A DNA stretch of 64,000 nt, taken from contig JBDOQK010000071.1 of NCBI GenBank assembly GCA_040437565.1, forward strand, positions 1-64,000, in the 5' to 3' direction. Positions 45,078 through 55,450 of the stretch are shown in pieces. Numbering within the stretch: the first letter of the stretch is position 1; every line of letters begins with the position of its first letter. This DNA comes from Albugo candida (Eukaryota > Oomycota > Peronosporomycetes > Albuginales). A model generated the notes under the pieces. The model was not told the origin of the DNA. It made no database searches and saw only the letters and a list, made by a program, of their open reading frames with translations. Made by a program: the position numbers and the translations under genes.

Positions 45078-46204
45078 AATAAGTTGGAGCAATTCTTTAT
45101 TTCCGGTTGCGATTCATTCGACCGATTTGAACGCGAAATTGCTGGGGGTAAATGCATTTTCTCAATTTTCAATTTTCGTGAATTTCGCACTAGTCCAAGA
45201 CGAACGGCATCCAATGAATTGGAAGCAAGTGAGTGCGAATTGGAGATCTTGTCGATGGTTAGAATTCCGTCAAACGAGCTCAATTCAATTGGAAGAAATG
45301 CTTTTTCACCGGTAAACGATTGCACGTTGAAATTGTAATCAGTTGTATGCGATATAACATGTTGGAAACTGTCCGATGAATTGTATAGTTGAGTTGGAAG
45401 AAAACAAACGATTGGGTATTGACTTGTTAATAACTTGAGTTTTCGAAGAAAATGATAAAACTCTGTTTGTATTTCGTGTAAACTGGAGGACAGTTTGGGG
45501 ACTATTTGCAAAATGTTGATGCGAATAACGCGAAATTTCATGTGGCGATTGACAATCAGTTGAATTTGATGTTTTAACGCGTCAAATAATTGAACAAAAT
45601 AATCGCATGCGATCAAATGTGATGGGATATCTGTCTTGATAGGTTCGGAGACGCTGACGATAATTGGACGATTCAAATCAATTTGTTGTGACGACATTCT
45701 TTGTGAAAGATCAAATTGGTGACAAAATTTGTTTGCCTTTGTTTTGTGTGGTTGCGAGTTCGTATCGAGATATTTCCCATATTGCCATGCAATGTTGAGG
45801 GTTTTTGTTGCGTTTTCCTTCGACGTTGTGCTGTTGGAGAGAGGTTTCGCGGCGGGAATCAGATCCTTTATAAAGTGATTTCCCTCATCGATATCTTTTG
45901 TAAGAATGATAGTCGTTTGATTGGATAAAATTCCTTCTGCTACAAAATAGCGTGATAGATCTTGAACTAAGGATACACAACTACCGCTGGCGAGTATCTG
46001 GTCGACTCTGTGGGTCCAAAATGTGAGGGTGTGTAATTCAAACCCACCAATAATTCGGTCTAATTGAGGGTGACCGGTTGAAATAATATATCTTCCATGT
46101 TTAGTTGGGTGGACGCTGCACTCATCGTACGTTTCAAGAGCTCGATCCGTTTCCTCTTTTTGATCGTCAACGTGAGGGAGAAATGTGCGCTGAAAACTCG
46201 ACAT
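45074..46204 (-). CDS. ELP4: Elongator complex subunit ELP4
   Basis: The frame from the ATG at 46204 gives 376 residues. ELP4 is a RecA-fold subunit of the Elp456 ring of Elongator, which modifies wobble uridines in tRNA. It shows the family opening ISTGHPQLDRIIGG and the later YFVAEGILSNQ. The segment after GG (FELHTLTFWTH) is unusual for the family. It could be a 36-base in-frame intron (GTTTGAATTA..CCACAG) which, if removed, leaves IIGG followed by VDQILASGSCVSLVQD and shortens the protein to 364. Other family features are divergent, and no Walker A is expected in ELP4. The start codon lies 34 bases from the divergent AAA+-like gene. Confidence 0.85.
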   Translation of the reverse strand: MSSFQRTFLPHVDDQKEETDRALETYDECSVHPTKHGRYIISTGHPQLDRIIGGFELHTLTFWTHRVDQILASGSCVSLVQDLSRYFVAEGILSNQTTIILTKDIDEGNHFIKDLIPAAKPLSNSTTSKENATKTLNIAWQYGKYLDTNSQPHKTKANKFCHQFDLSQRMSSQQIDLNRPIIVSVSEPIKTDIPSHLIACDYFVQLFDALKHQIQLIVNRHMKFRVIRINILQIVPKLSSSLHEIQTEFYHFLRKLKLLTSQYPIVCFLPTQLYNSSDSFQHVISHTTDYNFNVQSFTGEKAFLPIELSSFDGILTIDKISNSHSLASNSLDAVRLGLVRNSRKLKIEKMHLPPAISRSNRSNESQPEIKNCSNLF

Positions 46205-46238
46205 TGCTGATTAGGGTTGATGGAACGGGACTAAAATA
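46205..46238. promoter_or_regulatory. 34-base divergent inter-start region
   Basis: Only 34 bases separate the ATG of ELP4 (minus) from that of the AAA+-like gene (plus). Promoter elements must extend into coding sequence, or the true start of one gene is further inside. Confidence 0.5.
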
Positions 46239-47593
46239 ATGTTTTCATCAAGTTTCGGATCGATGTTCCGATCCTTATGGTTTCTAAGCTCTGCAATAAG
46301 CCTTCCAGTTCGCTCTTTTCAGTATACGTGTGAATCGCAGTCCGTGGAACGTCTACTGCGTCAATTGGATCAATGGAACCGTACGTGTTTTTTTATACAT
46401 GGGATACAATTAGAATCGTACTTGTTGTCCCAACATTAGTTTCTTGTGTGGACGTCGCGAGCCAAAGTTGTTTTGACCGATTCAAAGAGCAAATAATAGC
46501 GCAAACGTACGCTTTTCATCGCAATCATTCTTACTTCGTACTCATTCAACACAAGGTTTGAAGAAAAACGTCAACCAATCGGTGTCGTTTTATTCACAAA
46601 CGCGTCAACGGAGGTAATTGTCAAGCATTTGATTGGCTTTTTTATGCACACGCACATTGGAATTGACACACAGCTTTTGTAAACTTTATGGGTTACACTA
46701 TATCTACTCATGTAGAGTCGCGCTGCATTCCAACGCGCGCTTTGCCACACTATAATAGGAAGCTATGGATGTCAGAATGCAGCGTTGCTTACGATATCAG
46801 GTATACCTATACATCATTTCTACACAATACACTGTCAAGTATCTGTATAGAACCTCCCGATATACACAAAGCTCGACAGCGACTGCAACAACAACTTGCA
46901 AATACACTTCAACTTTGTCCGGAACAACGAAAGCTTATTTTTGTGGACTCTATTGAGCATTTGGGCTCTTTTGGAGAGTATGAGCAACTGTCGCTATTAG
47001 ACGTATTCTTAGATCCGCTAAATGGAGCACGCGCTAGTTGCATGGACCCGACAACTGGAAGAGTCTTAGATGCTTCCAATTCGATTTTCGTGTTTGTATA
47101 TCGGCACTATTCATTGGAAACGCAAATTTTGCACAATCATTGGAAGGAATTCTTGGCTAAGAAATGGTCGATTGAGAATCAGAATCAGATGGAAGATATC
47201 ACAAGGACGACCCTGTTAAGTAAATTCACACCCACGGCGTTCTTAGGGCGAGTGACGCTTTCTCTATTCTACTACCCAGCAATAAATGAATCGTGTCACT
47301 TTTTCTCAGCTCAAATTGAAAAGTCGACGATTCGGTCGACTTCTGGCTGTGGCGTACAAACGTTATATTTTGCGATTGGTTTTATAGGATACCTCTATCT
47401 ATTTATACTTGTCGATCAAGGATATGCTACAAAACATGGTAAAGCAAGACCAATCCGATTTCATTCCGGCGCCAATCGTATTCGTATTCTGGATAACCGT
47501 ATGAAACAAATGATTCGAAAACGTAAAATAATAAGATTACAATCGGTCAAACGCAAAATGTATCGAAATGCAAAATTCGAAACGCTTTGCTAG
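46239..47593 (+). CDS. Degenerate AAA+ (Clp/torsin-like) membrane protein
   Basis: Five exons (46239-46380, 46440-46506, 46556-46613, 46716-46800, 46851-47593) join in phase to 364 residues. The N-terminus may be a signal sequence or anchor (SLWFLSSAISLPV). Clp/torsin-like features follow: QPIGVVLF where ClpB-type proteins have RPIG.xLF before Walker A, and LIFVDSIEHL at Walker B. After these come DPTTGRVLDASNSIFVFVY (ClpB: GRxVDFRNTVIIMTSN) and FTPTAFLGRVTLSLF (sensor/arginine region). Walker A is replaced by TNASTES with no GKT, and the Walker B Glu is Ser. The protein should not hydrolyse ATP. A membrane span follows (LYFAIGFIGYLYLFILV), then a very basic tail. Possible roles as a torsin-cofactor-like pseudo-ATPase are speculation. 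Confidence 0.65.
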
Positions 47594-47921
47594 CCAATTG
47601 CGTTGAATCTTCTTAATAGACGTTTCTTAATTGGCTGTTCATACTGCTGATTAAATACGGAACAAAACCCTTATCTTCAACACGCATCTTCAAGTTGTAA
47701 AATGTCACAAACGGGTCAAATAACTCAGAAAAAGCTTTTATGGTCTTATGGCCAACTATTACCCAATAGAGCGTTTCTAGCAACATAACCGCCACAGTTG
47801 TTTGGATCAGCGATTAAGGCAACGACCAGCCCTCTCTCAACTTGATGGCCCACAATCTCATCAATCTTTCGATTGACGAGTTTGTAAGCGTTTTCTCTGC
47901 AAAACTAACGCGCTTTTGAAA

Positions 47922-49016
47922 ATGAATAACACGATATCCGCTCCAGACACGACGAAGTCTTCACTATTTCGCCGACCAAACGACTGCATGCAATCGCTTT
48001 GTGCAGGTGTCATTGCTGGTTGTGTAACTCGCACATGCACGTCACCGTTAGATGTACTAAAAGTAGTAGTGCAAGTGAAATCGCACGCTACATGGACAAA
48101 ATTGTTGAATGAGACTTCTTCCCAGTCAATTTCGTGTTCTGCGTTTCCATCATCAGTCACACGACCGCCTTGGGCGTTGTCTTCATGTTATTTAAATCGA
48201 ACAGTTCAACGTTTGTATCAGTCGGACGGAGTCTGTGGATTCTGGCGGGGAAATATAATTGGGTGTTGTCGCTTGGGACCGTATTCGGGCACCAAGTTTT
48301 TATTATTCGATATGCTACAAAAACGTATCAATGAAGTGCCTTCGAAATACGAAGTAGCAAGCTGTGGGGCGGTCGCAGGTTTGATTGCGACATTGGTGAC
48401 ATACCCTCTTGAAGTCGTTAGAACACGAGTCATAACGCAACGTTTCACGGTTTCCTCGGGACTTGAAAATATTCAAGGATTAAGACACGGGCTATACCAG
48501 ATCATCAAGTTGGAAGGGGTACGAGGGTTATATTGTGGCAGTGCGTCTGGTTTACTTGGTGTTATCCCGTTTGAAGGGGTGCAGTTTGGTTGTTATGAGT
48601 ACCTCAAGTCCCGGTTTACACAAAAACGGTACACGTTGTGCTCATGGCCAGATTCCAAGCTTGAACTTGATACAGTGGATTTTCTTGTGTGTGGGAGTAT
48701 TGCGGGGGTGGCGGGTCAAATGGTGTCGTATCCTTTCGACACCGTAAAGAAACGATTGCAGCTGCCAACAGTAGCCGGTGAGAATGCATATACTGGAATG
48801 AGAGACTGCTTTAGTAGAATTGTACGTGAAGAAGGATTCTTGGCATTGTATCGTGGAACTGTTCCAAATTTGATTCGTATCGTACCGTATGCCGCTTTAA
48901 TGTTCAGCACGTTCGAAAGTAGCAAGCGATTGCTCTATACAATGTCGGAGTATCAATACATTGGGAACGAGACGTGGGACGATGACTTTACTGAGGCACA
49001 AGCTCGACTTTACTGA
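47922..49016 (+). CDS. Mitochondrial carrier (SLC25 family)
   Basis: The 364-residue frame has the three carrier signatures: SPLDVLK (about residue 41), YPLEVVRTR (about 161) and YPFDTVKKR (about 270). Each is followed by the usual GxxGLYRG-type half-repeat motifs (GFWRGN, GLYCGSASG, ALYRGTVPN). These proteins exchange metabolites across the inner mitochondrial membrane. The spacing of motifs resembles the thiamine pyrophosphate/CoA carrier branch, but substrate cannot be fixed from this. The loop after the first motif is longer than normal. A 51-base in-frame intron (GTGAAATCG..CCCAG, about 48076-48126) may be included in the frame. Confidence 0.9.
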   Translation: MNNTISAPDTTKSSLFRRPNDCMQSLCAGVIAGCVTRTCTSPLDVLKVVVQVKSHATWTKLLNETSSQSISCSAFPSSVTRPPWALSSCYLNRTVQRLYQSDGVCGFWRGNIIGCCRLGPYSGTKFLLFDMLQKRINEVPSKYEVASCGAVAGLIATLVTYPLEVVRTRVITQRFTVSSGLENIQGLRHGLYQIIKLEGVRGLYCGSASGLLGVIPFEGVQFGCYEYLKSRFTQKRYTLCSWPDSKLELDTVDFLVCGSIAGVAGQMVSYPFDTVKKRLQLPTVAGENAYTGMRDCFSRIVREEGFLALYRGTVPNLIRIVPYAALMFSTFESSKRLLYTMSEYQYIGNETWDDDFTEAQARLY

Positions 49017-49129
49017 GATATTGATAATTATTTGAAGCAACATTAAATATCATGGCATACGGTTATGATGTTCCATAATATGCTTACAATACATTTATCC
49101 TAATCAACATATCCGTTTTCCCGAATTAT

Positions 49130-50268
49130 CTAATTTCGCAATATATCGTCTGAATTTGCGCTTGAGCCTAAGAAATACCAATCGTTCTGATACTGATCAA
49201 AGTCGAGCGCTTGCACCCAATCGATCATTTCATCTGCTTCCAAAAATTCCAGATTTTCCGTTTTCGTTTCATCATCCGATTCAATTTTTCTTTCTTTCTC
49301 TGCTTCTTTCTGATATAATTTCACCATCCAATTGATATGTTTCTTCCTCTTCAACTTCCGTAAATGATTTCCGTTTGGAATTTTTGAATAGTGAAATCTT
49401 GAACGTGACACCTGCGTTGCAGTCGCTTTACTTACAGCGTCGTTGCAAGTGTCCCCGATACATTTCACACTCACAGATCGCCATCCATTTTGCTCCAATC
49501 GTTTGTACCAATTTCGTGTTCTTTGTTCGTTTTGACGTACTCGAAAAAACGCGTTACCAACACGCAAAAACTTTTTTTTAGGTGCGGTGAAGACGTGTTT
49601 TTTTGTGTAATCTTTCGGACTGAACGCATTTAAATCGCAAATCGGTGAGCGAGTGAAGATTTTATAATAAATTGTCGGAGGAAATTGAAAACCTCCCAAA
49701 CGAAATCGAACGTGCGCGCTCATAGACGCATCCAAATATTTCGCTTCAATAGGATTGATTGCGCGTAATATTGCGATCGGATCGCCCGTATTTTCGAATT
49801 TTAAAAGACTGGAGATATATCGAAACTGTTGACGATTCTGATACGTCTTCCAGCAGTTTTGTACTTTTTGTGACGCCACTACGTACGACGAAACCCGCGG
49901 TTTTGGCTTTTGCAGATGAAAATTACGCCAAGCAATTTGAATTTCGGCTGCAGCAATCGAATACAAAGATAGCCGTTTCCAAACGAATCGCCGACGAGCG
50001 ATTTGCATCCGGTACCAACTTTGTATCATAGTTGCTGTAAAATCGTGAAACCCGCTTGAATTACCAAACGTTCCATTCCCGGAAACAATATATTTCTGCA
50101 TCGGCGACGCGTATACAATTGTTCGATTCATTTTCGCGACAGAGTAGTATTTCATGCGACAAAGTATTCCACGGAAATATTTCTAGATATATTACATCGA
50201 TAAATCACACAGTGATGTAAATGTTCACGTACCTGAATTTGAATTGCGGCCAAATGAAACGCAGCCAT
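49130..50268 (-). CDS. IQ-motif protein, C11orf65/MFI-like
   Basis: Two exons: a 36-base first exon (50268-50233, MAAFHLAAIQIQ) and 50182-49130, separated by a 50-base intron. They give 362 residues. Splicing creates a complete calmodulin-binding IQ motif (AAIQIQKYFRGILCRMK) across the junction. Two more IQ-like stretches follow (ATMIQSWYRMQIARRR and AAEIQIAWRNFHLQ). The later segment HVRFRLGGFQFPPTIYYKIF with CDLNAFSPKDY resembles the conserved core of vertebrate C11orf65 (MFI) homologs, recalled from memory and not checked. The C-terminus is basic and then acidic. The IQ evidence favours a calmodulin-binding structural or ciliary role. Confidence 0.75.
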
Positions 50269-50537
50269 CGGGAAGTCCCAAGGTCGTTGAATTATGATCT
50301 ATACAAACCGTCAATAATCGGATTTGTTTTACTGCGTTTTCATACACGCTGTTCAATTTTGCTTTTTCGCATGAAAAGCGACTCCCAAACGTGAGAGTCA
50401 GTACGTTCATTACGTTTTCTGAACGCACTTTGATATCGTCCGTGAGTGCGTGCGAGCAAACTGAGTTGCTGGAACGCATTCTCATTCATCGCGTTCCAAA
50501 ATAAACTCGATACAAATTCCAAGTGAACGATTTATTG

Positions 50538-52060
50538 TTAATAAAACGAAGCGCGATCAAACACTAAACTCGGATTCGATTTCGTCATTAATTGAAAATG
50601 CGCGATTTCCGCTTGAGTCATTTCCTCTTCAGATAAATGTTAGGGATATTTTGCAGAAGTAATATTTACGTTTTCGTACCAACAAGAAATCGAACTGCCG
50701 TATAATACGCCAAAACGCTTTCCATTTCATCGGAATTATACGCTCCAAACGTTTTGCGAAGATCTTTGAAGTTGATTTTCTCCCAAAGTTTCACTTTAGA
50801 AGGATAACGGTCGGTTGTTGCACCAATAAATAATCCGTTTTTCAACTTTCGTTCTTTCAAGTAGCCATCCGGCCCAACATCCAGCAATGCGTCGACGACA
50901 GAGATATCGGACGGGTAAACGGGTTTCCCATCAAATCCGAAAATTGTATCTTGATACCACGAACTAAATTCGTCAATAGCAATTAATACCGGAAATCTAT
51001 CAGATAATAATGTAAGTTCAATACGATGAAAAGCAACCAAAACGTTGACTACTCTTCAACTTTGTTAAGTTCGGCCCGAAGATCCACGACCGCCACACAT
51101 GCCAAATCTTCCTCGCGGATGCCAATTTCCACGATATCCGCCAGTGTCAGTGCGACATCATCGGTTTTGACTCCAGCTTTTGGACGTTGTGAGAATTTCT
51201 CTGTTGGGTAGTATCGATCTTTATACTCGTTTCGAAGTGGAATTTGGCGCAGTTGCTTGATATGTGAAGACGCAAATACTTTAAGCATTTGTTGCCCATA
51301 AAGATCAATGTCGAATTTTGATGGAATGAAGGTCGAAGGAATAACGTACGGTGCACGAAAGCACCACGACCGAGCGCGTGGAACGTACAAAACGATCCAA
51401 TTATTAGCCCGCGCAAAATGAACGATTTGAAGTAATGCTAAACTGCAAAACGAAAATTTCAACTTTGGGAAATGCCGTAATTGAAAGTACCTTTTGCCAG
51501 TTCCTCGTTCTCCATCAAGAATGAATGCGGGCGGACGATCACACTGCGTGGGTTGCTGCCAATCTACAATTCAAAATGAGCGATGCGAGAGAGTCCAATT
51601 CATTGCAATTACTTTTCATAACGGATAGAATGTCAGCGGTTGGTTTACGTAACATAATGTGATCGTATCCAATAAGATCGAACGCGCGAACGAGTCGTTT
51701 GGTAACGCTGTCAAAGTATTGAGACATTTTTCCAGTTCAAGACGAGATTACGTACGCTTCAGGGAAAAAACTGGTTCGGTCTTCTTGTGTGAGTGCAAAG
51801 AATTTGTTTGTATCAGATTCTGGATCGACCTGGCAAAACAATTGTAGATTGATCAATCGGTAAGGGTACTGCCGATGTACCTCCGTGATGGAATGTTTGG
51901 CGATTGCGGGAATCTCAGGAACCGGTAGAATCTCAATCGAGTCTTCATCGTCGCTGAAAGAGCATAGAGATCGGTGACTGACTTTGTTGTAATTGAAAAA
52001 GCGTTTGCATTGCGTGTTGGATGAATGAAAGATTGAGCGCACCACGTACGAACCACGCAT
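50538..52060 (-). CDS. DAP3: Mitochondrial ribosomal protein mS29 (DAP3)
   Basis: Six exons (52060-51756, 51707-51613, 51563-51491, 51442-51053, 50996-50680, 50626-50538; introns 48-56 bases) join in phase to 422 residues. mS29 is a GTP-binding protein of the mitochondrial small ribosomal subunit. The N-terminus is Arg/Ser-rich as in a mitochondrial presequence. The P-loop GERGTGKS spans the exon 3/4 junction. It is followed by LALLQIVHFARANNWIVLYVPRA, the family hallmark, and by FPVLIAIDEFSSWY at Walker B. The C-terminus ends MTKSNPSLVFDRASFY. Its upstream neighbour on the plus strand is only a weak frame. Confidence 0.95.
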
Positions 52061-53327
52061 CTGCGCTATTTTTAATGTAAATGTACGTTGTTTTCGGCTG
52101 ATTGGTTCATGTGCATGCACACTATATGAGACAATTTTGGATGTGTGGATATATATTGCTAAAGTAGCGTGAACACACCCGCGACGGCAATTCAAGCAGA
52201 ATCAGATGCATCTGTCGCCGTCCAGGAATTTTCTTATGATGAAATAAAGGCGGCGATGACGCAGAATGAGAATCTGCTGCCCAGCGCGTGCGGTGACGAC
52301 CTGGAGAGGTTGCAGGAATGTCGATCGAAAGGAGTGCCACGTGAAGTTTCCGGTGCACGAATTGTTTGATGTGGATCGGAAGTTCACGCTATTTGATTCA
52401 AATCAGGACGTATTCACTGAATTGCTTCACAGTCTTTCGATATTGCCTACAATATGATTGCACATGTTTCCAACATACAAATCTCGCGTTTTTGAGTCAA
52501 TTGTATGCCGCAAACCATTTCATCAGCCTCATGGCTGTATTTAATCCCTTTTGATATTCAGACACTTGCAACTTAGTACGGAGTACACGCAACAGAGTGT
52601 GCAGAACACTGCGCAGGAACTGGATCAGAATTAGGATGACTTAGTGGAAACACGACTTGTATAGAGTCCAATCCTAAAACTGTCGCGTACTCGAGTTCAA
52701 ATGTTTATGAGACGCTTATGGATGCGATTGTACCAGCGCTCATGACATCAATCGGCAAGGTTACTTGACTTAAATGAGAATAACGAGTGGTTGTATGCAT
52801 AAAAGGCTAGAAGGCGACCAGTAGGAGTACCGACTAGGATACGAGTGCAGCATGCCACTTGATAGACTACCTTATGTCCTTGTCGCACTAATGAGTGTAA
52901 CCTTGTGACATGACCATGATTGATGTCACGATGTTACAAGTCGACCACACTCTTTCCGGATCAGATTTCTGGAACAGACACATAGGGATAGGTTGGAGGT
53001 AGGACATGCAATTGGTATTTTCCCTATAGAACCCTAGATGCTCGGAATTATACAGAGTCGTTACGTATATATGAAACTGTTCATTACGTTATCATTTCTC
53101 TCAACTGCAGAGGCCACACCGACGTTTGGGGCTGATTCACGTTTAACGCACGCCTGCATTATATGAGTCCCTATAGCATGTAAAGGCATATTCGTTGTTT
53201 GCGCCTTCCACGCAGCTGATCAGTGAGTATGTATTCTTATAACTCGTTTGTATAGTGAGCGTTGTCACCCCACGCAGCCGTATACCGCTTTTTGTGCAGT
53301 GTGAGTAGCGTTATAAAACTGTATTTT
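52061..53327. other. Intergenic, one weak frame
   Basis: A plus-strand frame at 52169-52369 (GTG start, 66 residues, acidic) and an overlapping frame at 52266-52457 could be parts of a small gene. The first contains CGDDLERLQEC (Cys-x9-Cys), but no second pair follows. I see nothing from 52,460 to 53,327. Confidence 0.4.
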
Positions 53328-53516
53328 TCAAAAGTGTGAGTGACTGAATTCTAATCGTTTTGTTGAGACTCGACTTAGTTTTGAATGCGCTAGACCTTTA
53401 TTCCGTATTTGTTGTGTCTGTGTACCACTATTATATACACGATCATACACTTCTTGAATCCTTCCAGTACTGTGCGATACAATCACTTGTAATATAACAG
53501 CACACAATACCATCAT
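53328..53516 (-). CDS. Possible small secreted peptide
   Basis: A 62-residue ATG frame with a short hydrophobic N-terminus (MMVLCAVILQVIVSHS) that could be a signal peptide, followed by a basic tail. Its ATG is 60 bases upstream of, and divergent from, the first-exon ATG of the proline-rich gene, so it may merely be promoter sequence. The overlap of contig ends repeats its first part at 53816-53928. No family recognised. Confidence 0.25.
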   Translation of the reverse strand: MMVLCAVILQVIVSHSTGRIQEVYDRVYNSGTQTQQIRNKGLAHSKLSRVSTKRLEFSHSHF

Positions 53517-53715
53517 CCCTCAGGTTTTACAAATTTATTCCTCATCCAGCTTTTCGTCTATCCTTGCGACGCACTCATGCATTCCACCACGAACCGTAAA
53601 TTACAATGTAGTACTTGGAGAAGAACACACTACTTCTCAGTGCTTCTATATTGTGTATATCTCTTCGTCCAAACTCATGGTGAGTTACTTGCTTCCATGC
53701 ACTATTTGAGTCTAT
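53404..53715. repeat. 312-base duplicated contig end, left copy
   Basis: Recurs at 53816-54127 and holds exon 1 of the proline-rich gene (ATG at 53577 in this copy). The right copy continues into the rest of the gene. Confidence 0.93.
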
Positions 53716-53815
53716 NNNNNNNNNNNNNNNNNNNNNNNNNNNNNNNNNNNNNNNNNNNNNNNNNNNNNNNNNNNNNNNNNNNNNNNNNNNNNNNNNNNNN
53801 NNNNNNNNNNNNNNN
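53716..53815. other. Assembly gap with duplicated flanks
   Basis: 100 N between the two 312-base copies. Confidence 0.95.
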
Positions 53816-53988
53816 CGTATTTGTTGTGTCTGTGTACCACTATTATATACACGATCATACACTTCTTGAATCCTTCCAGTACTGTGCGATACAATCACTT
53901 GTAATATAACAGCACACAATACCATCATCCCTCAGGTTTTACAAATTTATTCCTCATCCAGCTTTTCGTCTATCCTTGCGACGCACTC

Positions 53989-55314
53989 ATGCATTCCACC
54001 ACGAACCGTAAATTACAATGTAGTACTTGGAGAAGAACACACTACTTCTCAGTGCTTCTATATTGTGTATATCTCTTCGTCCAAACTCATGGTGAGTTAC
54101 TTGCTTCCATGCACTATTTGAGTCTATTCTTTTGACTCGATTATTTTATAGGTGAAGGAGCTCAACCTGGAGCGCCACCACCACCACCTCCGCCACCGGC
54201 AGCGGCACCACCACCTCCACCGCCACCACCTGCACCACCGGCAGCACCACCCGCAGGAACCCCTCCACCACCACCACCACCGCCTGCAGCGCCATCGGCA
54301 GCACCTCCACCACCTCCACCACCACCTGCAACGCCACCAGCTGCGCCACCAGGACCACCACCGCCCGCACCTCCTCCTCCACCACCAGCTCCAGCTCCTC
54401 CTGGTGCCCCACCGCTCGAAGCCGCAGTTGTACCTGAAGTCGCTGCACCGGGAGTACCACCTGGGACGACTCCGCCAAACGTACCACCGGGACCACTTCC
54501 AACTGGTACGTTCCCTACCGACCCGGATAATACGCAGAGTCCCACCGCACCATCACTTAAACCGGTACCGACAAGTACGTCGTCTAAAAGCGGCGGTATC
54601 TCAACTATTGCTATCGTTTGTATCATTTTGGCAATTTTAATTGTGATATGTGGGATTGCATACTTTGTGTACCGCTCACACGGTAAACGAAAACAAATTG
54701 CAAAGCCGTACAGTGACTTTGCACCGTCATCTTCACCGACGACTAGTATAGGAAAAGGTCGTGAAACTAAACAGTTTTACAACAAGCGTGAAGAGCGGCA
54801 TGATTCCGCACGGGCAACACCACAATCAGAAATCGTAATTTTGCAGAAAGGAACGGTATCCGTTGGAACTTCGGAAAGTTTGCGACCGAGTCAATCGACG
54901 AATTCATTGTACAACACGCATAACCCATCTCCTAATTTAGCGTATGGGTCACATCGACAACCCAACAAAGTGGCCACTTCAAGTGCGAGCACGATGCATT
55001 CGTTTGCGGAATCGTATCGTGACCGTCCCTCTGCCGACTCCTTTCATGAGAAGTTCTCTATTGCCGAATCGTATCAAGAGAAATACTCCATTGCCGAGTC
55101 GTACCAAGACAAGCTGTCAATAGCTGGAAGTGATATATCTTCTGAGGACAACGTTAACAAGCTGCCTAAGAAAAAATCACAATGGGCAGAAGCAATGACT
55201 ACAGGACCACGAGATACGTCCGATAGTTATGCGATGTTAGGATCCTCGTTTGGATCGGTACGTGATTCTAGGTTTTCACGAATTTCTAGGTACTCGTCGG
55301 ATTCACGTGTATGA
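53989..55314 (+). CDS. Proline-rich single-pass membrane protein
   Basis: Exons 53989-54091 and 54152-55314 (60-base intron) give 421 residues. Exon 1 encodes an N-terminal signal peptide (basic start, then YFSVLLYCVYLFVQT). The outside part (about residues 38-155) is built of proline runs (up to eight) separated by Ala, Gly and Thr. A membrane span follows (about 183-205, IVCIILAILIVICGIAYFVY) and then a basic stop-transfer (RSHGKRKQ). The roughly 210-residue cytoplasmic tail is Ser/Tyr-rich. Near residues 325-362 it has a tandem repeat of the type (F/Y)SIAESYQ(E/D)K, and it ends in RFSRISRYSSDSRV. The topology recalls plant class I formins but lacks an FH2 domain. Its role is unknown; a cell-wall contacting or effector-related surface protein is possible. 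Confidence 0.8.
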
Positions 55315-55450
55315 GATATCCTAAAATTGAACAGACTAAGAATGGTATAGTATACACATTATACGATGGCTGATTGGATTTAAAGCCTTATAGTGTGTAG
55401 TAAGTCATATCACCTTGCTTTTGCTTTATATATAGCTATTATGTAAATGA

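Noticed and set aside
52169-52457. Cys-x9-Cys suggesting a small mitochondrial intermembrane-space protein
   Set aside because: Only one Cys pair, no ATG, and the downstream frame shift could not be resolved by a plausible intron.
54146-54640. Long Gly/Ala-rich and His-rich frames over the proline-rich exon on both strands
   Set aside because: They are shadows of the CCA/CCG codon runs. The chosen frame has a signal peptide, a phase-matched splice, a membrane span and a long non-repetitive tail.
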